A DNA stretch of 64,000 nt from Viscum album. Lineage: Eukaryota; Streptophyta; Magnoliopsida; Santalales; Viscaceae. The DNA is taken from assembly GCA_963277665.1 (NCBI GenBank), contig OY728136.1, forward strand, positions 1,977,982,576 through 1,978,046,575, written 5' to 3'. The notes under the pieces are model-generated. The model did not search any database. It was given only the letters and a program-made list of their open reading frames with translations, and had not been told where the DNA came from. Below are positions 40,201 to 51,896 of this stretch, piece after piece (within the stretch, counting starts at the first letter, position 1; every line of letters begins with the position of its first letter). A program made the translations under genes and the position numbers.

Positions 40201-41689
40201 GGTTGATTCCTACATATCAAAAATGAATCATGGATAGTTTTCCTAGTATCAAAACAATCTAAATGCCTTTGGTCAATTTTTAGTATGTCACTTGTTCTTT
40301 TTACTAAAAATTAGTGTCAACTTTAAATAAAAAGACACACTTGGAGTCATACCGGTCACACCATGTATCGTATTGATGTGCGGTTGACTTATACACATCA
40401 AAAATAACTCATGGATCTTTTTACTAAAGTATAAAAACAATCTGAATGCGTTTTCTTGGTTTTCAGTATGCAACTGTGTTTTTTTTACTAAAATGTTATT
40501 TCAAACTGAAAACATGCATTTTGAGTCATATCGGTCGCATCATGCGTCAGTTTGATGTGAGACTACTTCATAAATATCAAAAATAACTTATGAATCCATT
40601 TTTTAAATTATCAAGACAATTAGAGCATGTTTTCTTGGTTTTCAGTGAGTGACACATTTTAAACAAAAATGTCAATTTTAAACCGATAACGAACACTTTT
40701 AGTTATAATGGTCACACCGTATGTCGGATTGAGGTAGAGTTGATTCCTATACATAAAAAACGAATCACGGATCATTGTACTAAAGTATCAAAACAATCTT
40801 AATGTGTTTTATTGGTTTTCAATATGTCATTTGTTTTTTTACTAAAAATTAATGTCAATTTCAAATAAAAAGACACACTTGGAGTCATACTGGTCACACC
40901 ATGCATCTTATTGAGGTGTGGTTGAATCCTACACATCAAAAATGACTCATAAATCATTTTAATAAATTATAAAAACAATATGAATGCGTTTTCTCACTTT
41001 TCAGTATGTGAGTTGTGTTTTTTTACTAAAATGTCATTTCAAATTGGAAACATGCATTTTAAGTCATACCAGTCGCATCGTGAGTCGGTTTGACATGAGA
41101 CTACTTCATACACATAAAAAATGACTTATGAATCACTTTCCTAAATTATCAAGACAATCAAATCACGTTTTCTTGGTTTTTAATGAGTGACACGTTTTGA
41201 ACTAAAATGTCAATTTTAAACTGATAATGGATACTTTTAGTTATACCAGTCACACCGTGCATCAGATTGAGGTGGTGTTGATTTCTATATGTCAAAAAAT
41301 GACCCATAGATCATTTTCCTAAAGTATCAAAACAAACCGAATGCGTTTTCTTTGTTTTTAGTATGTCACTTGTTCTTTTTACTAAAAATTAATGTCAATT
41401 TTAAATAAAATGACACACTTGGAGTCATAACGATCACACCATGTGTTTTATTGAGGTGTGACTAACTCCTACATGTCAAAAGTGACTCATGGACCGTTTT
41501 CTTAAAGTATCAAAATAATATGAACGTGTTTGATCAGTTTTCAGTATGTCAGTTTTCTTTTTTACTAAAATTAATGTCAACTTTAAATAAAAAGAAGCAC
41601 TTAGATTATGTTAATGCAGTAGAGAACAAATAATATTACGAGAAAAATATATTATATTAAAAAAAATTATTTTTACATTTAATTATGAA

Positions 41690-44158
41690 TTGTAAACTCG
41701 AAGTCCTATCTCTCACGAGCATGAGCATCTTCGAGCAAACCACCTCGACTCGAACAAAGGAATCCACCTGTATAAGAAAAAAAATATTATGTTAGTAATA
41801 CTAAAAAGAAGTAAATTAAACATAAATATGAAACGATCCACTAATTATATGAAATTCACATCTTCATGCTATGTGTGTACATTCTTCCATTAGGTATGCT
41901 TCCCATTCGTTTTTAAGAAAATCTATATCATCTTGTGAATATGAGTCTTTTTGATAGTCATAATAGTACTAGAAAAATATAAATACACAAAGGATTAATA
42001 AATATCTTAAATAAAATTGTAATTATCTTTGAAAATACCTCTTTGGGGATGCTATTTTGTTGATGGAATATGATTTCTCTCATAAATATACAAACATAAT
42101 AACCACAATATTTTCCATTTATTTGTTTTAGACACTAAAAAAATATTGAAGAGAATAAGTAATTTGTTTTGATATGTGTTTGGATAGTAAAATATTATTA
42201 TATATACCCTGATACTTGTCCAGTTTTAGAACTTTTCAGGGTTATCATGCTTAACCCCTGACCTCATTCCTAGTTTTTCATGATATTGATGCACCACCCT
42301 ATCATAACAGAATCCTCATTAAAACATAATCTAAATTATATAACTTGATGTTTAGTTATAAAATGTTGGATGTAGTGTATTACAAATTGAAAAATGCCAT
42401 CATGTGTGGTTGGTTTGTTGGATATCTAGGCATTGAATCCAAGAAATAAATTTTTGGATTATCCTAATTGACTGTAATGAGCATCCAATGTTGCCTAAAA
42501 ACAAAAAAAGGAATAAGTAATGAAAGAAATGAATATGTATTTAATATGATCAAATTGTATAGTTTTACCCATGCATCATTGGTATTAAGAAGAGTCTGTC
42601 ATCTGTAAGTTTGTTTTTAAACGATTTGACCAGGCTTACCACTATTTCATCCTTTTTTTGGAATATATTTTTGGTTGTTCTGTAGAGGAGATGTGAGGAC
42701 TAATGAGTCCAAAAAAAATTCATGGGAAAATTCCTTCATTTTTTTTGATATATACGCATGCCAAAAATATAAAATGTATTTAGTCATAATTAACATAGTA
42801 TATCAGCTTTTGGAAAATAAAATCATGAAAACATACCTCATGTATACATTTACAACTGAGAAACCTATCCAATAATAGTTTAGGATTTCACTTACATTCC
42901 CAACACCAATGAAGTCTTGAACTTCCTCTCCGTACATATTTTCTTTAAAATCAACTATGTGAGTACAAACATTTTTTAACTTTGTATCCACATGAACCTT
43001 TAATGATAGTAAATGCGAATATAGAACGAGCTGGGTAAATGTGCTTTTAGTAGATATTTTCGATCAGTTGGTCGATCATTTAGATGATTTTGATCCAGTC
43101 TTTCATTTCACCCCTTCCCTTTATCTTTCTGTAATAACATTCATCAGTTCAAACCTTTTTTCATTAATTGTTAAAGGTTTAGCTTGAAAAATAAATTGGA
43201 AATGAATACCTCCCAATCAAAATGTTTTTTACAAGATGTGATGATCATGAGATGAATGTTCCAACAACTTGTTTAACCTTATGAATATCTTCCTCATCAA
43301 TTGGAATAGGTAGCTCGGCACTTGGATCATGGGCTATGCTAATCGACACTCTCACATGACCTGTTGGAAGTGGTCTGTTGCATAGCATGACCTTTTGGAT
43401 ATTGAACACTATAGCCCTCGCTACAAGGTGATGAGTGGGTGTTGATAGATATAAATCACAGTCATTATCACCCTATAGAATATCAGTACAGGAAAGGTAT
43501 CTATGTCTATCTAATTTACATTTCATAGAAAAAATTATTATAAAATTAATTAACTTAGATAAGATAATTTTTTGAGGGGAATGGCTCGCATCAAAGATGG
43601 TGGGGGGTGGGGCGGAATCTTCACATGACAATTGTTCTTGAGTTATTACTTCACTTTGCTTACCCCCCATAAAAGTTGATATCAACTCTCTCTTCCATTA
43701 GAATTGTTCTTCAAGGGTAGCTATTTTTTCTCTCATTTGTTTCATTTCTTCACTTTGATCCTCTTGTTTTTTCCCTAAAAATATGTTTGGGGTGTCACCC
43801 CAAAACCCACAGCTCTGATGTGGCCATACTGTTTTGACCACTTCAAGGCCACCGATAGTAGGTGGTTATTCGGTATAGGTGTTGTTGATTCCTGTGACTA
43901 TGTCAGATAGAAAATATAGAAAAATAAGTAATCATTGTTATATAATAGTAATTTAAATCAATTTTTTTATTATTTCATACTTACATATGTTTCCCACACT
44001 TTTTGTGTGTTTTCATATATTAGTATCCCATATTTATTTACACGTGCCTCCTTCCACAACACATGGAATGGAATGAAAGTAACTTTGGATTTTAAGTAAT
44101 CAATCTATATATAAATAGAGGAACATAATTATGTTGTTGTTTCATGTCATATAAAAAC
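41690..44158 (-). pseudogene. CACTA second gene: TNP1-like plus Ulp1/C48 protease-like
   Basis: Minus-strand exons are readable in pieces. 43998-44060 gives 'ARVNKYGILIYENTQKVWETY' with a donor. 43235-43480 gives 'YLSTPTHHLVARAIVFN' and 'GHVRVSISIAHDPSAELPIP', the TNP1/En-Spm type segment, and then a TGA where Trp is usual. 42803-42991 gives 'GEEVQDFIGVGNVSEILNYY'. Then come the Ulp1-like parts: 'QHWMLITVN', a stop, 'DNPKIYFLDSMPRYP' (about 42415-42495), and 'KYCGYYVCIFMREII' (about 42060-42110). The His, Asp and Cys expected of a C48 peptidase are thus visible. 41870-41965 gives the tail 'YSQDDIDFLKNEWEAYLMEE'. Such Ulp1-fused CACTA genes are known in plants. In-frame stops make it a pseudogene. 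Confidence 0.75.
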
Positions 44159-47046
44159 TGCAAAGACCCCTATTTTCCATGTATTTTTTTTAATTATATG
44201 GAATTATTACGAGTCTGTGAAAATTAACGGCGCGTAGTTCCGAGGCCCGGTGTGCCCGGAATGAATTTCTGAACTTTTTTTAAGGTACATTCAGTAAACA
44301 CACGGGCAAAATTTTCTATATTTTGAACCGATGCTCGTATTAAAAATCTGAGGGCACCATTGAATCTGCAGTGCCAGAATTCGCTTAAGGGAGACTTCAC
44401 TTTGACCGTAGTAGGTCGGGTGAAAAAGTTAATTTTGCGGGCTTTTGAAAAAATTTAATAAAATAACATGTTATGTTATTTTATTTCTTTTATTTTTCTC
44501 CAACGGATGAGCGGCGGTGGTGGGACCAATGACACGTCAAGCCATTCAATGGCTTGACTCCCCTTTATTTTTGTAATCGCGCTGTTGGAATTTGGAAGTT
44601 TCATTAATTAAATGAACCTCATAAATTTTGTGGAGCGTTACCCACCTCATTCCCATCCTATTTATGTAGATATTGGGGAGGGGTGTTGGCACGACTTCAC
44701 CAAGTGATGAAGCTCTGGAAAAGTACCGCGACACCAACCACTTTGAGGATGAGATCAGTTCCAGCGAGCGGTGACGAGCACCACCGAATCACGGACCGAC
44801 GACAATGACGAAGGAGGTTCCGCCGATCATCGTCAGCGAACGTCTCTTCTAGGTAGGGGGTTCATTTTGAAGTTTTCTTTGAAGAATTAATTTATCTTTC
44901 GCTTATTATCATGTAACGCGGAGGGCACGGTCCAAACGAACAAGGGCTAGACCCTCCGCCGCTTCGTTCTTGATGTGAACTTTTGGGAACAATTTTTTTT
45001 CTAACTCGACGACAATGCGAAATAACAGTTCACGCTATGATGTTGGTATTCCGAAAGGGAAGTAGGTGCAGACGACATCAAAAACAAACCACCGGAGCGT
45101 GTCCAGTGGCCTACATAAAAAACTGTCGGTGCGCCATGTCGTTCGCGGCCGATGGTGGCTGGAGGAGACCTGCGACGACCGACCACGGGTGGTAGAAAGT
45201 GGCATGCCATCATGCGCTGCTGCGACCAAGGGTGGCACCCGCAGGCACCGGTGGTGGCAGCGGCTGCGACCAGCAGGCCGTGATAGGAGGGTGTGGTGCA
45301 GCCCGCGCCATGCCGCTTTGGCGGAACTCGGTCTTCCAAACGACCGACTGTTCATGCGGTGGGGCGGCGCCCCACCAGCTGGAAAAACGGCCCCGCAACC
45401 GCAGGGCCAATAGAAGAAAACAGTCTGCCTTCTGGAAAACCGGCTGGACGTGGGCCGACTGAGTGGACCGGACCCGGGTGGGGTCAGGTGGACCCCGAGA
45501 CCCATTGCGTCGAGCCGGTCTGACCGAGTCAGACTGGGCCCAGACCCAACCAGTCCTTGAATAAAGAAACGCCCGTAACTGACGAACTGGGTGTATGTTC
45601 GACACACCGTCAGTGGCATTGGGACCTCTTTTGGGAAGTGGTCCCTTTGGAATATTCCGGTGGGCCCGACTGAGCCGGACCGGACCGAGGTGCAATCACC
45701 CCCGTTTTACAGAAAGGGATGTAACTAACAGACTGGACGTCCGATTGACGCGCCATCTATGTCATAAGGACCCTTGTGATAAGGCGGTCCTTTAGAGATA
45801 CTCCAAGTGAGTTTTGTTGGAGTTTGACGTGTGACTTGGGTTGGATCAGACCCGAATCCTACCGGAACCTTTTTACAAAAGTGCCCATATCTCATAGACC
45901 GGAAATCCGAACGACGCGTCGTCTATCACGTTGGGACCCCTATGACAAAGCGGTCCCTTGGGTATACTTTTTGCGGGACTTTGTACTAGTTGAAATACGC
46001 TTAAGGAGTGGTTATTCCAGAATCAAGTGTGGTATGAGTGGGAATCCAGTGGCTGGCTGTGACATGAAGAAGAAGAGCGACCAATGCATGTCAGCGTCAG
46101 AAATTCCAGAGTGGGATGATCTAGTTGTACAAATAATCATCCCCACCTCTGTACTAGTGACCCTGTGTAGATGAACATCATAATGACCCTGTGTGGATCA
46201 ACATCATAGAGACCCTGTGTGGATCAGTATCATAGTGACCTTATGTGGATCAACATCATAACGACCCTATGTGGATTAGCATTCTAGCGACCCTGTGTGG
46301 ATCAACTGTAGCGTAACCCGATGAGGACTCATCTTACAGTGGACCATTGTGGAACAATGACTTACGTCCCATAGTGGACTGATAGTAGAACAACTCCTTT
46401 TGGGATTAGTTGTGGAGCTTCTAATGGAATAAGATGATATAACTTATGACTAATCATCTATATTCCCGAACTCTGAGTTGTATACCTGGTGTGAGATGAA
46501 TATTGCTTCGTGCCTTGTGATTGAGGTTTTTTTTGTGGATTTTCCTTTGTGGAACTCTGGGAGACCTTTAGGGGTCTCAGGGTCCTTACTGAGTATTGTT
46601 ATACTCACCGCTGCACGGGCTTCACCCGCACCTTGTTGTGTCTTGTGCAGACGACGAGCAGCTGGGCTGAGACTTGAGGGAGCTAGAACCAGGTGGTACA
46701 TAGAGGATATGGGCTAATGTGGAGTGTTTTGGAGATGATATGTACCTACCCTTAAGGTAGTATCCTCGATGGATGACCCATGAGTGGTTTTCTCTTTTCA
46801 ATTGTACTTGTACTTTCATTTGAGCTTGTCTTCTGGCCCCTTTACTTTATAATACACATTTTACTATAGCAGTTTACTTCGTGGTTGCTTCTTGTTGTGT
46901 TCTTGGTTTGTGTGTTTATACAGGTTTAAAGGAAATGTCTTCCCGTTATAGAGATATGCCTTTTTGGTGCTGGTTGCCAACCCCTAGCCTATGGAAGGTG
47001 GACTTGGGGTAGTCACGGCATGGGCCCCAGGGGACGGGTCGTGACA
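44159..47046 (+). repeat. 5' LTR of the Tekay/Del-type element
   Basis: 2888 bp, starting TGCAAAGACCCC (mutated from TGTAAATACCC, as in the other LTR) and ending GTGACA. TATA-like 'cctatttatgtag' near 44656 and a leader with 'cttctaggtaggggg' near 44845-44859. It contains six 26-bp minisatellite units at about 46157-46312. The GC-rich block 45000-45700 is open in several frames on both strands by composition. Confidence 0.88.
46157..46312 (+). repeat. 26-bp minisatellite, 6 units (5' LTR)
   Basis: Units follow 'GCGACCCTGTGTGGATCA' plus 'ACATCATA'. Six units are readable, with a final unit running into 'actgtagcgtaaccc'. Confidence 0.9.
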
Positions 47047-47327
47047 AAGTGGTATCAAAAGAGTCGGTTCTACCAAAGAAATAGGACTTTGATATTTCCA
47101 ATGGAGCAATAGTGTTAAGTGTTTCAAGTGTGGTATTCAATTCGGGGAGTCCAGTGTTGGTGCAGTGGCCAACGCATACATACACCAGGACCCTGAATTC
47201 TGATTTCCGACTCGGTGCATGAAAACACCAATTACATGTGTTTTGGAAGTGTTTTATTTTTTGATCTCTTTGAGTCAGTTCACTAGGTATAACTTATTGA
47301 CCGTGGTGCACCTGTTTCCTTTCAGGA

Positions 47328-48310
47328 TGCTGCCACAAAGACAGCCAGCTAGGATTCTTAAGAGAGTACGCGATGACGGCCCAACGAGCGATGATGCTTC
47401 AGTGTAAGGCCCTCTTATGACGATAGTACCATCGGGTGGTGTACCAGTAGCACCACTACCCGTTGGACAACCGTTTCCACCATCCCCACTAGCAGATGGT
47501 GTACGCCGACTGAGCGCATTGCACGAGTTCCAGTGGTAGAGGCCTCTAAGATTCTGAGGTGAGACAGATCCACAGGCGGTTGAGGACTGGATGGAGGCTA
47601 TGGCCATAGTTTTTCACCTGGTTAGGACACTAGCCGACTAGATGGTGATCCTAGATTCTAGTTTTTTCCAGGGAGCAGCAGGGAGATGGTAGAGCCTAAC
47701 GCTCCAGACACACGATGAGGCAACCCTCACCTGGGCAGATTTCGAGGGCCTCTTCAGGGCAGATTTTATCCCAGCTACTCTACACTCTATGCGTATATAG
47801 GAGCCACTATGCTTATAACAGGTCAACCTAACCATGACCCAGTACCCAACGAGGTTCACTGATCTCTCACGCTACTCTACCGACATGGTGCAAGACCATT
47901 TCTTTAGGGACCAGAATTTCGAGCAGGGACTTCGCTGGGAGATCAGAGCTTCGATGGTATCTCTCAGCATCCCGACGCATGCTGGAGTGATAGAGAGAGA
48001 ACTCTTAGTAGAGAGCTTCCTTACAGAGTATACATCAACAATGAGACCCACCACCGGACGACACGTAGCAGAGTCCTCTGCGGCTGGTAGTAGGCAGATG
48101 ATACAAAGGTCCAAGCGGACTAGACCTTCTGGTGGACGACCCCGAGACATAGGGTTGGATGTGTGAGGCTCATGAGGTAGAGCAGGCCAGCAGAGGAACA
48201 AACAATGCTTCACATGCGTCGGGCAGGGTCACATGGCCCGCGACTGCCCGACCAGCCGTACTGACGACCAACAGATGATCGAGGGACCGCTGAGGCAGAG
48301 GCAGAGATTC
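47328..48310 (+). pseudogene. Gag of the Tekay/Del-type element
   Basis: A start at 47328 ('MLPQRQPARILKRVRDD') is followed by a stop and a frame change. From 47834 the frame reads as Gag ('YSTDMVQDHFFRDQNFEQGLR'-type, 47874 onward) and ends with a CCHC knuckle 'CFTCVGQGHMARDC' at about 48204-48245. Gag packages the element RNA. The knuckle cysteines and histidine are all present. Stops after 48164 and in the first 500 bp make it non-functional. Confidence 0.85.
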
Positions 48311-51300
48311 GAGTGAGGAGGTACGCATGTAAGAAGACGTGGTAGAGGAGCAGGTCATGCAGTAGGTGGTCGATGATGGTTCGAGGTTCTACCACCACCA
48401 CCTCCATGTGGTCCACCCCGACCATAGGGAGCAGGTGGACAAGGACGACCTCAGCTCTTGGAAGCTGAGGCCTACGACCATGACGCTCCAGAGATGATTC
48501 AAGGTATGATATGTGTCTACTCCACCTTAGCTGAAGTACTTATAGACACAGGTGCTAGTCACTCTTTCATTACCATGACTCTCATTCAGAGCTCGGAGAT
48601 TCCGGTGGACCTGTTGGCTTGATCCTTGCGATTAGAGACTCCTAAGAGAGAAGATTAGATGATTAAACACTAGTGATATCAGTGTGAGATTACTCTAAGA
48701 GGTGATAGATTTGACTAAGATCTTCTAGTAGTAGCATCGAGGCCTTACAACATCATCTTGGGTATGAACTGGTTATCTATAGTCCATGCTCAGATTGACT
48801 GTATTAGAAACAAAGTGCGGTGTGTCCACGAGGATGGGACTAGGTTTTACTTCACCGACAAGAAGGGAAACTTTGAAGCACAATATGGACTTACCCAGAG
48901 AAGAGTGCAGCCAACCACACATCAGTTGGCTAGACTTACCCTCAGAGTAGTTGATGTTGAGAGTCCAAGCTATCCTATAGTGGTGGACCAGTATGCCGAT
49001 ATCTTCCCTGATGATGTTCCGGGACTACCTCCTCGCAGAGAGGTGGAATTCTACATCGACCTATACCCCGGGACGAAACCAATATCTACACCATCATATC
49101 GAATGGCTCCTGTAGAGATTCGTGAGTTACAGGTACAACTGGAGGACTTACAGAGGAAGGGGTTCATAAGGCCCAGTGTTTCTCCATGGGAAGCCCTGAT
49201 TTTGTTCTCCAAGAAGGAAGATGAGATTTTGGGGCTCTATGTGGATTATCAGTGCCTAAACCAGGTGAACGTGAAGAACAAGTACCCACTTCCAAGGATT
49301 GATGATCTTTTCGATCAGTCGAGGGGAGCTCATTGGTTTTCAAAGATAGACCTTAGATCAGGCTATCATCAGCTCAGGGTATGAGATGAGGATGTGCATA
49401 AGATGGCCTTCAGATGTCGGTATGGCCGCTATGAGTTCTTGATCATTCCATTAAGTATGACCAAAACCCCTACAGTGTTCATGGGACTCATGAACATGAT
49501 CTTCCAGCCATACCTCAATCACTTTATGGTGGTCTTCATCGATGAAATATTGGTATACTCGGCATCAGAGGAGGAGCATGCCTATCATCTGCAGATAGTT
49601 CTGGATACACTCTAAGAGAACTCGCTTTATGGTAAGCTCTCGAAGTTCCAGTTCTGGATATGGGAGGTCCACTTTCAAGGATACGTTATATCGGAGGCTG
49701 GAGTTGTAGTGAATCTGAAAAAGATAGAGGCTGTGCTTGCTTGGGATCCACCCAGGAGTGTGACTGAGGTGTGAAGTTTTCTAAGGTTGGATACATAATA
49801 CCAGAGATTCTTACCTAAATTTTCCAGAGTTACGGAACCCTTGTCCACATTGATGAAGAAGGGAAAACCCTTTGTATGGAAGAAGAGATGCCAGTAGAGT
49901 TTTCAGGAGCTGAGGCAGAGACTGACGAGTGCCCCCATTTTGAGGCTACTAGAAGAGGGTGTTGGGTATGTAGTCTACTGTGACGCATTAAGGACCAGAC
50001 TTGGATGTGTCATGATGCAGGAGAAAGTAGTGATTTCTTATGGTTCACGAAAACTGATATAACATGAGAAAAACTACACTACCCATGACCTGGAGTTAGC
50101 AGCAGTGGTCTTTTCCTTGAATATGCAGCGACACTACTTGATGGGTGAATGATTTACTGTTTACTCAGATCACAAGAGTCTCAGGTATATCTTCTCACAA
50201 AAGGACCTGAACCTGAGACAACGACGTTGGCTATAGTTCCTCTAGGACTATGACTTTGAGATAGTCTACACTCCTAGGAAGGGGAACATGATAGCAGAAT
50301 CACTCAGCAGAAGGTCTAATCTATAGTTGATGAGTGAGGCGACAGAGCAGCTAGCCGCGTTGTAGATATCCTTTGTAGATAGAGATAGATCGGATTACCT
50401 TTATCCTATGACTTTCACTCCCCCACTTCTTCAGTGATTTTGGAAGGTAAATCTTGAGGACATTGACTGCGAGGTTTGACGTGCTCATATATCATCAGGA
50501 CAGACACCTGATGAATTTTATAAAGGTGGGGATCACATCATCCTCTTCAGAGGACGCACTATGGTACCAGTGGTGCTACGGGAGGAGGTGTTGATGGAGT
50601 TCCATAAGTCCCCTCTGGAGGTACATCCTGGTGTGCTGAAGATGTACCAGGACCTACAGTGTCAACACTGGTGGCCAAGGATAAAGAAAGCAGTGGCATA
50701 GTTTGTTTCATGATGCCTCACTTGTCAGAAAGTGAAGGCCGAGAATCAGGTTCCAGCATTCTTAGTGCAACCACTTGAGGTACCAGAGTGGAAGTGGGAT
50801 GGTATATCCATAGAATTCGTGACGGGGATACCACAGACATCAAGGGGACATGATTCCATCTGGGTGATCATTGACTGACTCACCAAGTCGGCCCACTTCC
50901 TACCCATCAGAGAGCAGAGATCGGTAGAGGGATTAGGATGCATCTACATACAAGAGATTATCCGAATTCATGGGGTGCCATCGACGATCGTCTCTAACTG
51001 CGACACATGTTTTATATCCCAGTTGTGGAAGAGATTACAGGAGGTGTTTTGGACTCAACTATGTTTGAGCACCGCCTTTCATCCACAAAAGGATGGTCAG
51101 ATGGAGCGGACCATTCAGACACTAGAGGACATGCTTCGTGCTTGCGTCCTAGATTTTGGACATAGTTGGGAGGATCACTTTCCCTTGGTGGAGTTCACAT
51201 ACAATAATAGCTATCACTCTACCATTAGTATGGAACAATTTGAGGCCTTGTACGGTCAACCATGTAGATCACCTCTATACTGGACAGACTCGGGGGAGTC

Positions 51301-51832
51301 ATCACTTATGAGTCCAAAGTTGGTACGAGCTACCACTGAGAAGGTGAAAATAAACCAAGAGTGGATGAAGACTACACATAGAAGATAGAAGTCTTATACT
51401 AACAAAAGACAGAGACCTTTGGAGTTAGAGGAGGGAGACCACGTCTTTATATGGGTCTCAACTCGATGAGGGTTGCAGAGATTTGGTCAGGGCAGCAAGC
51501 TGTCTCCAAGGTTCATCAAACCCTTTCAGGTTCTTAGAAAAGTTAGAGAGGTGTATTATCACCTATCTCTTCCCTCAAAGATGAATCATGTGCATGATGT
51601 CTTCCACATGTCGCAGTTGAGGAGGTACATGCATGATCCATCACACATTATCGACTGGGGCAAGCTAGACATTGATGATGGGGTGAATTTTACAGAGCTT
51701 TCAGTAGAGATTGAGGATCGATAAGAGAGGGTCCTTCGTGGACGATCTATACCTATGGTGCACATTCGTTGGCAGCATGGGGACCTCCAGGAGAGAACAT
51801 GGGAGCATGAGGCTCAGATTCATGCTCATTAA
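48311..51832 (+). pseudogene. Pol of the Tekay/Del-type element with chromodomain-like tail
   Basis: Protease 'VLIDTGASHSFIT' (about 48537-48575), then RT from 48758 ('[21 protein letters not shown]', '[13 protein letters not shown]'), with the catalytic box changed to 'FIDEILVYS' (second Asp to Glu, about 49540-49566). RNase H lies near 49960-50320. In the integrase, 'IVSNCD' (about 50984), 'HPQKDGQMERTIQTLED' (about 51080-51130) and 'WEDHFPLVEFTYNNSYH' are visible. The tail has 'VHDVFHMSQLRRY' and 'VHIRWQHGDLQERTWE', the pattern of a C-terminal chromodomain in Tekay/Del elements. The readable pieces from 47834 to 51724 all lie in one frame, separated by stops only. Confidence 0.88.
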
Positions 51833-51896
51833 CCCTATTTGTTTCCTTAGTCTATGTTGTGGATTTCGGGGATAAAAATCCCTAAGGTAGGGAGAA

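Larger units (their letters stand above)
35960..41609. repeat. Satellite array, trimeric higher-order repeat of 538 bp
   Basis: Monomers of about 176, 185 and 178 bp (types A, B, C) follow one another in fixed order. Aligned points of type A fall at 37267, 37806, 38345, 38884, 39421, 39961, 40497 and 41035, a period of 536-540 bp. All monomers share 'gtcataccggtcacac...tgactcatgaatcattttcctaaa...tcggttttcagt' in variants. Type A has 'catttcaaactgg', type B 'caattttaaactgat', type C 'caattttaaataaaaagac'. There are eight full trimers, a partial C-type monomer at the left (35960-36143) and another at the right. The array is interrupted by the small CACTA-like element. The strand is arbitrary. 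Confidence 0.95.

Noticed and set aside
35960..41609. CRISPR-like array
   Set aside because: The repeats are about 178 bp, contiguous and diverged, without spacers, in a plant genome.
35960..41609. Centromeric satellite
   Set aside because: Monomer size would fit, but the array is only about 4.5 kb net and lies within a CACTA element. It stays possible only if large arrays exist elsewhere.
45001..45695. Frames of 112-194 residues in the GC-rich part of the 5' LTR, with partners at 52670-53431
   Set aside because: They lie inside LTRs, overlap on both strands and have no family features.
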